Of a DNA stretch of 32,677 bases, positions 7,625 to 16,849 are shown piece by piece. Position 1 is the stretch's first letter, and each line of letters starts with the position of its first letter. Source of the stretch: DATKMS01 sp041497995 (GTDB taxonomy: Bacteria; Desulfobacterota; Binatia; HRBIN30); NCBI GenBank assembly GCA_041497995.1, contig JBGQHM010000026.1, positions 1-32,677 on the forward strand, given 5' to 3'. The notes under the pieces are model-generated. The model searched no databases. It saw only the letters and a program-made list of their open reading frames with translations, and had not been told where the DNA came from. A program made the translations under genes and the position numbers.

Positions 7625-10378
7625 ATGACGCAGAGTTCCACAGTGGCAGACAGCGAGGACACGGGCTGGACTGACGAGCTGGCCTCTGTGTTTGCAGCGG
7701 AGCTGCAGGAGCACCTCAACCACCTGCCCGCGCTGGTAGCGCTGCTTGCGTCACCTGACACTCAAGCTGTCGCTTGCGCGAAGCTGTCGCGCATCTTCCA
7801 CACCATCAAGGGTTCCGCCGCCGTCGTGGGACGCGGCGACCTTGCGGCGCTCGCCAAGTCACTGCAAGACGAGTTCGGCGCCGCAGCGGAGCAACCAGGG
7901 CAGCAGCCACTCTCCGCGCAGTTTGTCACCACGGTTCAAACCGCCCTCGATGATCTGTGCGCCACTGCGGGCCAAACGGCCCCGAAGCTTCTCTGCCCAG
8001 TCGCAACCCCACACGTCGACTTGCGTCGTGATCCGGGTGCAATGCCAACGGTTGAGGAACCGCCTGAGTTGCTGCAGGCCTTTGGCATCGACGCGGCAGA
8101 GGCGATCGATACCTCGCAGCGCTTGCTCCTCGATCTCGAGCACCGGCCAGATGATGCCTCACTCCTCCGAGAGCTCTTCCGCCACTTTCATACGCTCAAG
8201 GGCGCCGCGGCTGCGGTCGGGCTGGAGCGGGTTGCGCAACAGCTGCATCACGGCGAGTCGCTGCTCGACAACGTAGTGGACGGTCGGGTTGCCATCGACA
8301 CATCGCGGCTGGTGGACTTCCTGCTGCGCTTGACCGACTCGGTTGCCGGCCTCATCAGCAGCGCGCGCGGTGTTGGCAATGAACAACACGCGGTGCTCAG
8401 TGATGTCGAGGCGGAGGTCGCCGCTCTCATGGCCGACTCGACCACGCCCGCACTCGCACCTGCGCCGCAACCGCCGGTGCCCGAGACAACGACCCCCGGC
8501 GACACTGAGACCGGCAGCCTGCGGGTCGACGGCACCCAGCTCGATGCACTGCTCGACCACGTCGGGGAGCTCCTCGGCGCTCGCAATCGGATGACCCGCA
8601 AGGTCGAGGCCCTCACCGATCTACGGGATCGTCTCGGCGCGCATCGCTCCCTCCTCGCACAGATCATCGAGACGCTGCGCGACAAATACGAATTCGGCAC
8701 GAATGACCACCCGACGGAAGACACCAACGGCGAGCCCTCCGCGGACGGAGGCTCGGACACGCGCAATTCCGCCGAGGTCGACCTCGATCGCTACGATGAC
8801 GCCAGCATTCTAGCCCGTGGGGTCATCGAGGCAGCAGACCACTCGCGGGAGATCACGGAGCGGTTGACCGACGCGATCGACGCGCTGGGTGACGAGACCC
8901 TGCGACTGTCACAGATCACAGCAGCCCTCCGCCACGGCATCACCCGACTCCGCTCCGTGCCGATCGACAACGTCTTCCGCCGCTTGGTGCGCGGCGTGCG
9001 TGACGCAGCTCGGCAAGACGGCAAGCTCGTCGAGCTGCAACTCGACGGGGGCACGCTCGAGTTGGATAAGTCGCTCGTCGATCGGCTGTACGCACCCCTC
9101 CTACATCTCGTCCGCAATGCGGTCTCACACGGTATCGAGCTGCCAGACGTGCGGCAGGCTCGGGGCAAACCGACCACCGGCACGATTCGCATCAGCGCCA
9201 GGCTCAAGAACAGAAACCTGCTCCTGTCCGTAGAGGACGACGGAGGTGGCGTAGATTTCGAGGCCATCGCGCGGCGCGGCCACGCACTCAAGCTCATTCC
9301 ATCGGGGGAGATGTGGCGTCGCGAGCAGCTGCTGCCGTTGATCTTCCGCCCGGGTTTCAGCACTAACCAAACTGTTACCGAGCTGGCGGGGCGCGGCGTG
9401 GGTATGGATGCCGTCGCTGCCGACGTAAGAGCATTGAACGGCAGCGTGACGGTCGACTCCTCTGACCACCAAGGCACTAAGGTGCACGTCACCCTGCCGA
9501 CTACAACCTCGATCGACGAGGTCCTGCTGGTCCAAACGGGAACGCAGCTGTTTGCATTGCCAGTCGGGCTCGTGGATCAGGTGGTCGCAACCGACGTGGC
9601 CGACCTCCTACGTCATACGCCGCGCACTGTGACGGTGCGCGGCGAGACTCTGCCGGCCCTCGTTCTGGCGCCGCACGTGGGGGAACCCGTCCCGATGGAT
9701 CAGGCCGTTGCGGTCGTGTTGCGCGCTGGCGCCCGCGCCGTGGCCTTGGTCGTGGATCGCGTGCAGGCACAACAAGAAGCTGTCGTGCGCCCTCTCGGGC
9801 CGATGCTCGAAGCCCATCCGCTGCTCGCCGGAGCAGTCGTATCAGGGACGGGAGCCGTGATCCTGGTTCTTCATGCCGGCCGGCTGCTCGATCTGGCAGC
9901 ATCCTCTGCCGAACATGACGAAGCGCTCGTGGCAGAGGACGTGGGTCTCGCACCATCAGACGTGGGACGTGCGGTTCTTTTCGTCGACGACTCGATCAGC
10001 GTCCGCAAGGTCGGGACGCACTTCCTCGAAGCGGGCGGCTTGGAAGTCGACACGGCGGTCGACGGGCTGGATGCGCTCGAGAAGCTTGGCACCGGGCGCT
10101 TCCGCATCGTCGTTACCGACCTCGAGATGCCGCGTATGCACGGCTATGAACTGATCGGCGCCATCCGCCGCCACCCGCGCCATCACCACCTGCCAGTGAT
10201 TGTTTGTAGTTCACGCTCCAGTGAGAGACATCGCGAGAGAGCCCACGAGATGGGCGCTCAAGGCTACCTGACCAAACCATTCACCAAGGAACAGTTGCTA
10301 GCAGAGATCCACCGCCTAAGCGACGCCACGACGGGCTCTGCTCCCCTCCTGCACGTCGCACCCTGGGCCGCGCCATGA
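7625..10378 (+). CDS. cheA: Hybrid chemotaxis histidine kinase: two Hpt domains, CheA core, CheW-like domain, receiver
   Basis: 917 residues from ATG at 7625. A TTG at 7571 with AGGAG before it would add 18 residues and overlap the receptor gene; the choice is uncertain. Domains in order: Hpt1 with phospho-His H59 (FHTIKGSAAVVG), Hpt2 with H189 (FHTLKGAAAAVG), a dimerisation region, and the HATPase with N box (LVRNAVSHGIELPDVRQARG), G1 (VEDDGGGVDFEAI) and G2 (ELAGRGVGMDAV). A CheW-like P5 domain follows, then a receiver at about 784-905 with D832 (VVTDLEMP) and K884 (LTKPF). This is a shortened version of ChpA/FrzE-type kinases. The attached receiver probably acts as a phosphate sink or tunes kinase output. 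The stop overlaps the next start (ATGA). Confidence 0.92.
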   Translation: MTQSSTVADSEDTGWTDELASVFAAELQEHLNHLPALVALLASPDTQAVACAKLSRIFHTIKGSAAVVGRGDLAALAKSLQDEFGAAAEQPGQQPLSAQFVTTVQTALDDLCATAGQTAPKLLCPVATPHVDLRRDPGAMPTVEEPPELLQAFGIDAAEAIDTSQRLLLDLEHRPDDASLLRELFRHFHTLKGAAAAVGLERVAQQLHHGESLLDNVVDGRVAIDTSRLVDFLLRLTDSVAGLISSARGVGNEQHAVLSDVEAEVAALMADSTTPALAPAPQPPVPETTTPGDTETGSLRVDGTQLDALLDHVGELLGARNRMTRKVEALTDLRDRLGAHRSLLAQIIETLRDKYEFGTNDHPTEDTNGEPSADGGSDTRNSAEVDLDRYDDASILARGVIEAADHSREITERLTDAIDALGDETLRLSQITAALRHGITRLRSVPIDNVFRRLVRGVRDAARQDGKLVELQLDGGTLELDKSLVDRLYAPLLHLVRNAVSHGIELPDVRQARGKPTTGTIRISARLKNRNLLLSVEDDGGGVDFEAIARRGHALKLIPSGEMWRREQLLPLIFRPGFSTNQTVTELAGRGVGMDAVAADVRALNGSVTVDSSDHQGTKVHVTLPTTTSIDEVLLVQTGTQLFALPVGLVDQVVATDVADLLRHTPRTVTVRGETLPALVLAPHVGEPVPMDQAVAVVLRAGARAVALVVDRVQAQQEAVVRPLGPMLEAHPLLAGAVVSGTGAVILVLHAGRLLDLAASSAEHDEALVAEDVGLAPSDVGRAVLFVDDSISVRKVGTHFLEAGGLEVDTAVDGLDALEKLGTGRFRIVVTDLEMPRMHGYELIGAIRRHPRHHHLPVIVCSSRSSERHRERAHEMGAQGYLTKPFTKEQLLAEIHRLSDATTGSAPLLHVAPWAAP

Positions 10379-13300
10379 ACGACCGCAACGATCCATCGTC
10401 ACGCTCCGTACCGCCCCCCCCTCGTGCCCTGCCTCGAAGCATGGAGAACGTGGCGCAGGAAGATCTCGTATCTCTGCAATCCGCCCTTGAAGGGTGGCAG
10501 CATGAACGCGAAAGCCTACTCGCCCGTTCGCACGCCGTGGAGACAGACGCTCAGGCGAAGCTTCACCACGCCGAGCTTCGCCTGCACCACGTCGCGAGCC
10601 AGCTCGAAGCCACCCAGCGGAGCGCGCATGCGGTGCGCGTGCGGTTGGAGGCCGATGCGCAAGCGGCGCGCACGCGCGCCGAGCAGGCGCAGCAGGCTCT
10701 GGGAGCCACGCAAGCGGTCGCCGAGCAGCTGCGTATTGTGAATGCGGAGCTGAGTACCGCGCTCGACGCTGCGCAGTGGCGTCTCAACCAGCTAGAGACG
10801 GAGACCACCAGTCAGGGCGAGGCGCTGGGACATGCGGAGCAGCAGCGTCAGGCCGAACACGAGCACCTGGTCGGGCTCGAGCACGCCTTCGCCGCTGAGC
10901 AGCAAGCCGCGAGCGCTCAACACGCCGCACAAGCTACCGCACTGGCCGCACTGCAAGCGCGTACGGCACAGCTCGAAGAGACGATCTCTCAGCTACACAC
11001 CGAGCGCGCACAACTTGCCGCCACGGCGCGAGAGGCGCAGCAACAGCGTACGAACGAGAGTCACGGGCGCGACGCGCTACGTCGGGAATTGAACGAGCTC
11101 GGTGCTCTCCGCGATACCCACGAACGGACACGGACGGCATCCGCGGATGAAATCGCGGCTCTTCGATCCAACCTGGCCGCGCGTGACCACGCCGCCCTTG
11201 CCGAAGCGGCCGAAGCCGCGGCGCAGGCGCACACCGCGCACATGGTGGAGCTGCAAACGTGGCAGGACACGGTCTCACAGCACCAAGCCGATCTGGCCGC
11301 TGCGCATGATCAAGTAGACGTCTTCGCAGCACGCGTCCAGGCCCAGGAAGAAGAGCTCCTGGCAGCTCTCCAGCAGGGTCAGCGACTCGATCACGAGCTC
11401 GCAGAAATGCGGGCTGAGCGGATTGAGGTGGAAGCGCAGCAGCAAGATGAACGCGACGCGCTGTCAGGTCGCCTGCGGTCACTCGAAGACGGGCTGCAAG
11501 AGCGTGACGTCATCATCGACCGACTGCGCGGTGCCGAAGATGAACTGCAGCGGCTGCGGGCCGCGCACGCTGAGGAGCTCACTGCGTGGCACGAGATCAG
11601 CGCGCAGCGCGAGGCCGATCTCGTGGCCTCCCGCGACGCGCTTGCCATCCAGTTGGCCGAGGAGCGTGCGCACACCGGCGATGCACACGATCGCACCACG
11701 GCGCTTACAGCGCGCATTCAGGACATCGAAGCCGAACTCCGGGCAGCGGACGAACAGCGCCAGGAGATTGAACAGCACCTCGCGGCCGCACACCGGGATC
11801 GGGACCAAATCGAAGCGCGCTCGCAAACCGAGCGCAGCCTGTTCGAAGCCGATCTCCAACGGCTGCACGCCGCACACGCCGACGCGCTGGCGGCCGTGCA
11901 ACAGCGGACGACGCAGCACGCGGGTGAGCGAGAGGCGCTCGCAAGCCGCATCGGCCTGCTGGAGGATGAGCTGCGTCAGCGCGACGCCGGCATCGAGCAG
12001 CTGCGTGACCAGATCGCACAATTGGAGGAACAAAAGACGCAGGCACGGCAAGCTGCGAGCGAGGCCACCCGGCGACGAGAGGACCAGTGGCGTGCAACCC
12101 ACCAGACCCTACAAGGCGAGCTCGTCAGCGCCCGTCGGGCGCTGACCGACGCAGAGGCTGGGCGGCATGCCGCAGAGCAGTGCGGCCGCACACTCGAGGA
12201 GCAGCTCGTGCGACGGACGGCCGAGCTCAACGAGATCCGCACGCAAACCGAGGCTGCGATAGCGCTCGCTCAGCAGAAGACCGAGGCGTGCGTCGCGGCC
12301 GAACAACGGGCAACCGACTCAGAGCTGCGCTGCAGCGCCCTCGCCGAGCAGCTCGATGGGTCACAGAAGCAGGCCACCCAAGCGCAGCATCGGCTCGACG
12401 CGATGGCCGCACAGATTACGGAGCTGGAAAACGAGCGCAGCCCGCTCAATCTGCGAGTCGACGAGCTCACGGCACTCACAGGCCAGCTCGAGCGCGAATG
12501 CGAACGGCTGCGGCGCGATCGCGGCTCGAGTGAGGAAACCCGCCGGCTCAAAGCCGAGAGCGCCCGTCTGGAAGCCAAGATCGTCGAACTGGACCGCCAA
12601 CGGGGTGAAGCGGTGCAGCGCCACTCGGCCGCCGTCGCTGGCTACATGATCGAGCTCAATCAACGGTCGGAAGCGCTGCGTGCACGCGACGCGGAGCTGC
12701 AAAAGACGACCGAGGAGCTGGTTCTGGTGAAGCAGAGCTGCGAGGATGCCATGGGCGAGCTGGAGGTGCAACGACGCGAATATGCAGCGCTCGACCGTCA
12801 GCTCGCCGAGTTGCGCGCATCGCCTACCTCGTCCGTCAAGCCGCCGGCTGTCGAACCAAATCGGGCCGCCACCCCGGCGCAGTGCCGCGCCGGCGCGGCA
12901 CTGCCCGCCGCAGCGCAGCCGTCCGTCAGCAAGGCAGCCAAACGATCTGCGCACGGAAACTCGATTGCAGGTCCGGTGACGGTCGTTCACCTCGAGGAGA
13001 ACACGACAGTGTGTGAGGCGGCGCGCGAAGTAGTCAGCCGGCAGCCCGATTCAGGTTACACGAACACGCTCGATTCCACGGTGGAGAACGCCTCCGGCAG
13101 CCGACTGCTGGCCGTCAATCTCCTCAGCCGGGCGCACGATCCGGTCGCGGCCATCCTCTCCTTCATTGCAGCAGACACCTACCATCGGAGCGTCCTCGCC
13201 TACTGTGCGGATGGCGCGAACGGCTTCTCGTTCGGTATGGCCGACTTCTTCGCCCAACCCGTCGATCCCGATGCGTGTGTCGCCCGGTTACTGGAATCGG

Positions 13301-13722
13301 TGGGCACCATCCAGCGCCTCTTGGTGGTCACCGAGAACTTCGGTGTCGTCGGAGCGCTACGCGGGGTCCTGTCGCGGATGCGCTCCTCAGTCTCCGCGGC
13401 GCTCGATCTTCGCCAGGTAATCGATCTGTTGCCGATGGTGGAACCCGACGTCGTGCTCATCGACCTGGCGTTGCCACGCGGCGAGGGTTTGCGTCTGGTG
13501 AGTCGCTTGCGTTCCGATCCCAAGACCCGCGAGCTCGCGTTGGGAATCCTCCTCACCCCTCCGGGCAACCCCGCAGAGTTCCGGCAACACGCGCTGCGCG
13601 CCGCCCGTGACCTACCGATGACCGCAGCCGACCTTGCAGAGACGATCGGTGAACGGCTAGGCGCAGTGCCAACCGTCGTCGCGGCGGCGCGGCTGCTGCA
13701 GACGGCCGGCGCGCGGGCGTAA
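10375..13722 (+). CDS. Giant coiled-coil protein with two C-terminal receiver-like domains
   Basis: 1115 residues, translationally coupled to cheA by a four-base ATGA overlap. Residues of about 25-830 are an almost unbroken heptad-type helix, rich in Glu, Gln, Ala, Arg and Leu (for example HAEELTAWHEISAQREADL). A Pro/Ala-rich linker covers about 830-865. The first receiver-like domain (about 866-978) starts VTVVHLEENTTV; Asn stands at the acceptor site (LLAVNLL) and the usual KP is QP (FFAQPVD). The second (about 981-1100) keeps an Asp acceptor, D1030 (VVLIDLALPRGEG), but its acidic pair is TEN and the conserved Lys is missing. The closest known theme is AglZ/FrzS of Myxococcus gliding and pilus control, which have the receiver at the N-terminus. 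It is probably a cytoplasmic scaffold or polar-localisation output; this is inference. Confidence 0.85.
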   Translation: MNDRNDPSSRSVPPPPRALPRSMENVAQEDLVSLQSALEGWQHERESLLARSHAVETDAQAKLHHAELRLHHVASQLEATQRSAHAVRVRLEADAQAARTRAEQAQQALGATQAVAEQLRIVNAELSTALDAAQWRLNQLETETTSQGEALGHAEQQRQAEHEHLVGLEHAFAAEQQAASAQHAAQATALAALQARTAQLEETISQLHTERAQLAATAREAQQQRTNESHGRDALRRELNELGALRDTHERTRTASADEIAALRSNLAARDHAALAEAAEAAAQAHTAHMVELQTWQDTVSQHQADLAAAHDQVDVFAARVQAQEEELLAALQQGQRLDHELAEMRAERIEVEAQQQDERDALSGRLRSLEDGLQERDVIIDRLRGAEDELQRLRAAHAEELTAWHEISAQREADLVASRDALAIQLAEERAHTGDAHDRTTALTARIQDIEAELRAADEQRQEIEQHLAAAHRDRDQIEARSQTERSLFEADLQRLHAAHADALAAVQQRTTQHAGEREALASRIGLLEDELRQRDAGIEQLRDQIAQLEEQKTQARQAASEATRRREDQWRATHQTLQGELVSARRALTDAEAGRHAAEQCGRTLEEQLVRRTAELNEIRTQTEAAIALAQQKTEACVAAEQRATDSELRCSALAEQLDGSQKQATQAQHRLDAMAAQITELENERSPLNLRVDELTALTGQLERECERLRRDRGSSEETRRLKAESARLEAKIVELDRQRGEAVQRHSAAVAGYMIELNQRSEALRARDAELQKTTEELVLVKQSCEDAMGELEVQRREYAALDRQLAELRASPTSSVKPPAVEPNRAATPAQCRAGAALPAAAQPSVSKAAKRSAHGNSIAGPVTVVHLEENTTVCEAAREVVSRQPDSGYTNTLDSTVENASGSRLLAVNLLSRAHDPVAAILSFIAADTYHRSVLAYCADGANGFSFGMADFFAQPVDPDACVARLLESVGTIQRLLVVTENFGVVGALRGVLSRMRSSVSAALDLRQVIDLLPMVEPDVVLIDLALPRGEGLRLVSRLRSDPKTRELALGILLTPPGNPAEFRQHALRAARDLPMTAADLAETIGERLGAVPTVVAAARLLQTAGARA

Positions 13723-13735
13723 CGGGCAGCCCGAC

Positions 13736-16700
13736 TCAACTCTCCGTGCTGACCGAGACCTCCTCCACTCTGCCGTCGTGGTAACGTAACAGGGACACCG
13801 TGCGTTCGAAGCCACCGGGTGCGGCGTGCAGCTCACCTGCACCTTCAACCGTGCCCAGCGCGCTGAGTCCGGCAACGATCTGCTCGCGCGATGTCGCGCC
13901 GCCCGCAATGGCCTTGCGGAGGGCCATGCCGGCGTCGAATGCTTGCGCTTCGAAAACCGTGGGGACCTGGCCGGCTCGTTGTTGAAACCGCGCTACGAAC
14001 TCCCGCGTCGAGGCGCGTGGGCTGTCCGCAAAGAACGCGTCCGCGAAGATGACGCCGTCAACCGCGGACCCCGCGTCGGTCAGGCTCTTCGCGTCGTTCC
14101 AGCTCTCGGTACCCAACAGGACGACACTCGGCATCTCGCTCCGCACATCGGCGGCCAGGGCAGTAGCGGTCGGGGCGGCATCCGGAATGAACAGTGCATC
14201 GAGACCTGATCGTTGCCAACCACGAACAGCAACGACGGTGCTTGCGAAGCTCGTGGTCCCGGGTGGGTACGGCTGCGCACCCACGACGGCGGCTCCTTGA
14301 TTCGCCACCTCCTTCTTGAACGCCTCGGCAAAGGATGCCCCATACCCATCGTTAGGGTACACGATCCCGAAGCGCCGCAGCTTCAATGCGCCGGTCACGT
14401 AGTGGACGAGGAGGCGGACCTGCTGCGTGCGGGTCATCGCTACTTGCAGCACGTAATGCCCGCCGAGTCCCTCACGTTGCGACAACAGCAACAGGGGCAA
14501 TCGCTGCCGTTCAGCGATAGGAGCTGCAACCTCCGCTTCCGTGCTGCGCAGGGGTCCCACAACCGCCACCACCTCGCGGTCGCCCTGCAGTTGAGCTAAC
14601 CAATCAGCGGCGGTCGCGGGGTCGCCCCCAGTGTCGCGTACGATGAGTTGCTCAGGCACATCAGCGAACGCGAGACGCAGCCCTGCCAGGGCGCGCTTGC
14701 CGTAGGCCTGATCCGGACCGGTGAGAGGAAGGATGCACGCTACCTTCGCGGTGGGAGGAATGGCCTGCGGGGCCGATGCCTCAGCGGCCGGCGCCACGCG
14801 TGGGCCCGTCGTCTCCGCACGCGGCAACGCGGCGCCCCCCGGCGTATCCAGGGGTTCATCGTGTAGCGGTTCACTCTGCGGTGGCAGGCGGCGGACGTCC
14901 GGCGCGGGAGTAGGATATGACACCGCGTCGCGCTCAGCACTGGCAGCCTCTTGTTGCAGGCGAGAGGGCGACTCTCCAATTTCCTCTAGGTGCCCGCCCG
15001 ACAGTTGCAAGAGAAACACGCTGCGCAGCACGCCTTGCGCGGTCACGGTTATATCGCCGGTGGCTCCTTTGATGGGACCGAGATTGTGAAACGCCTGCAA
15101 CATGTCGGAAGGTGTGGCGGTGCCCTTCTCCAGCGCTCGCTCCGCCAGCGAGGCTGCGTCGTAGGCATCCGCCTCGACGACGTCGGGGACTTCGCCATAG
15201 GCCTGCTGGAAGCGTTTGACAAATGCTTGGGTCGAAGGCCGGTCGCTGCGCGCGTAGAACCCATCGGTGAAGAGGACCCCGTTCAAACTGCGCTGCTTGT
15301 CGGCCAATGATTCCCAGCCATGCACGCCGAGCAGGGTGACGTCGGGCATCTCGCGTTGGAGGAACTTGGCGAACTGGCCGGCGACCGCGGCGTCGCCCGG
15401 AAGGAAGACCGCCTGCAAGTTCTCCCGATCGCGCCATTTGCGGACGACAGCCGCCTCCGACATCACGCTCTGAGCGCCCTGCGCATACGTCGCCGACCCC
15501 ACGATTGTTCCGCCGCGTCGCTCCACTTCGCTGCGAAATAGAGCGACGACATCAGCGGCGTCCTTGGCGTAGACGAGACCAAACCGGCGCATTCGGAGCT
15601 TGCCCATGGCGTAGTCGAGCAGCCCATTCACCTGCTCGGCACGAGTGACGCCGACCTGCACAGCGAAGCGGCCGTTCAGCCCGGCGCGCGGCGACAGCAA
15701 GAGGACGGGCACGTGCAGCTCCTCTGCGCCGCTAGCCACGGCATCTGCTTCTTCCGCACGCACCGGCCCAATCACAGCAAGGACCTTGGGGTCATGCGCC
15801 AACTGCTCGAACTGACGCGCCGCGACCGCCGGGTCGCTTTGCGTGTCAGCTACGACCAAGCGTTTGTCGTCCGCCCCGAAGACCAGGCGCACACCACGCA
15901 TCGCGCGCTCACCCAGGGCGCGGCCTGAACCCGAGAGCGGCAGCAAGCAACCGATCTGGCCGGCCCCGCGAACTACCTTCTTCTCGACCGGAACAGCGAC
16001 CGCTTTCGCGACTGGAGCACTCGCTGGCTGTTCCACCGGAGCACCCACAGGTGGCAGCGTCGCAGGCGAAGGAGGTGCCCATGCTGGGCCACCGGGTGGC
16101 GGTAGCGGCTCATCATCGGCTGGAGGGGCGTTCGGGGCTCTCCGCGAGGCAAGGGCGTCCTTCGGCACCACGGCTGGAGCCGGCTCCGTGGGTTCCTCGA
16201 TCACTCCGGAAGGTTTCCGGACATCGGCCTCCGCTGTTTCCAGTCCTGAATCGTCGCTGGAGTTGGGGATGGGTTCCCCCAGCTCGGGCGGTTGGCGGGC
16301 CGCGATTTGCCGATCGAGCAACGCCGCGTATCCCTCATCCGTAGCGAGGCGCCGTGCGCGCGCGAGCTCGACATCGCTCAAGTCCTGCGCCGCCGCAACA
16401 ACGCGCTTGCGTAGCTTCTGGCGATCCTTGTCGTTCGCCAGTTTCCAAGCCTTCTCCCAATCCTGAAGGGCGACCATGGTGTTGCCCAAGGAGCGCTCGG
16501 CATCACCACGCAACGCTTCCACCTGAACCCAGTGGCCCTTCGGGTACCGTTGCGCCAGCTCGTCGAGCGTCGCCAGCGTCTGCCGGTAGTGCCCGAGCCG
16601 GTACTGAGCAAGCGCGGTCTTGTAGAGGACGCGCGCGGTGTATGGGCCCTGCTCTGGTTGGTCGATGTATCCGCGGTATGCGTCGATGGCTGTTTGGTAT

Positions 16701-16849
16701 TGCTGGTAGTGAAAGGCGTCGTCACCCCGGCGGACTGACACGGGCGGCTCCGGAGGCGCGGTGACTTTCGGACTGCAGGCGCTGATCGCCGCAACCATCC
16801 ACAGCAACCAGCCAGCCAAGCGGCGCACACCCAGACCGTGCAAAGGCAT
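13736..16849 (-). CDS. LpoA/YraM-like lipoprotein with TPR-like region and two tandem periplasmic-binding modules
   Basis: 1037 residues. A lipoprotein signal peptide ends in ISAC with the lipidated C25. Residues of about 40-180 are TPR-like helices (AFHYQQYQTAIDAYRGYI, TALAQYRLGHYRQTLATLDE). A Pro/Ala-rich linker leads to a first type-1 periplasmic-binding fold from about 297 to 640 (GQIGCLLPLSGSGRALGERA). A second, clearly related copy runs from about 702 to 1025 (AKVACILPLTGPDQAYGKRA). LpoA, the outer-membrane activator of PBP1A, has TPR repeats plus one such domain, so the duplication is unusual. It could also be a substrate-binding protein of another kind. Its ATG shares one base with the dnaJ stop (TGATG), implying coupled translation. 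It converges on the coiled-coil gene with a 13-base gap. Confidence 0.8.
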   Translation of the reverse strand: MPLHGLGVRRLAGWLLWMVAAISACSPKVTAPPEPPVSVRRGDDAFHYQQYQTAIDAYRGYIDQPEQGPYTARVLYKTALAQYRLGHYRQTLATLDELAQRYPKGHWVQVEALRGDAERSLGNTMVALQDWEKAWKLANDKDRQKLRKRVVAAAQDLSDVELARARRLATDEGYAALLDRQIAARQPPELGEPIPNSSDDSGLETAEADVRKPSGVIEEPTEPAPAVVPKDALASRRAPNAPPADDEPLPPPGGPAWAPPSPATLPPVGAPVEQPASAPVAKAVAVPVEKKVVRGAGQIGCLLPLSGSGRALGERAMRGVRLVFGADDKRLVVADTQSDPAVAARQFEQLAHDPKVLAVIGPVRAEEADAVASGAEELHVPVLLLSPRAGLNGRFAVQVGVTRAEQVNGLLDYAMGKLRMRRFGLVYAKDAADVVALFRSEVERRGGTIVGSATYAQGAQSVMSEAAVVRKWRDRENLQAVFLPGDAAVAGQFAKFLQREMPDVTLLGVHGWESLADKQRSLNGVLFTDGFYARSDRPSTQAFVKRFQQAYGEVPDVVEADAYDAASLAERALEKGTATPSDMLQAFHNLGPIKGATGDITVTAQGVLRSVFLLQLSGGHLEEIGESPSRLQQEAASAERDAVSYPTPAPDVRRLPPQSEPLHDEPLDTPGGAALPRAETTGPRVAPAAEASAPQAIPPTAKVACILPLTGPDQAYGKRALAGLRLAFADVPEQLIVRDTGGDPATAADWLAQLQGDREVVAVVGPLRSTEAEVAAPIAERQRLPLLLLSQREGLGGHYVLQVAMTRTQQVRLLVHYVTGALKLRRFGIVYPNDGYGASFAEAFKKEVANQGAAVVGAQPYPPGTTSFASTVVAVRGWQRSGLDALFIPDAAPTATALAADVRSEMPSVVLLGTESWNDAKSLTDAGSAVDGVIFADAFFADSPRASTREFVARFQQRAGQVPTVFEAQAFDAGMALRKAIAGGATSREQIVAGLSALGTVEGAGELHAAPGGFERTVSLLRYHDGRVEEVSVSTES

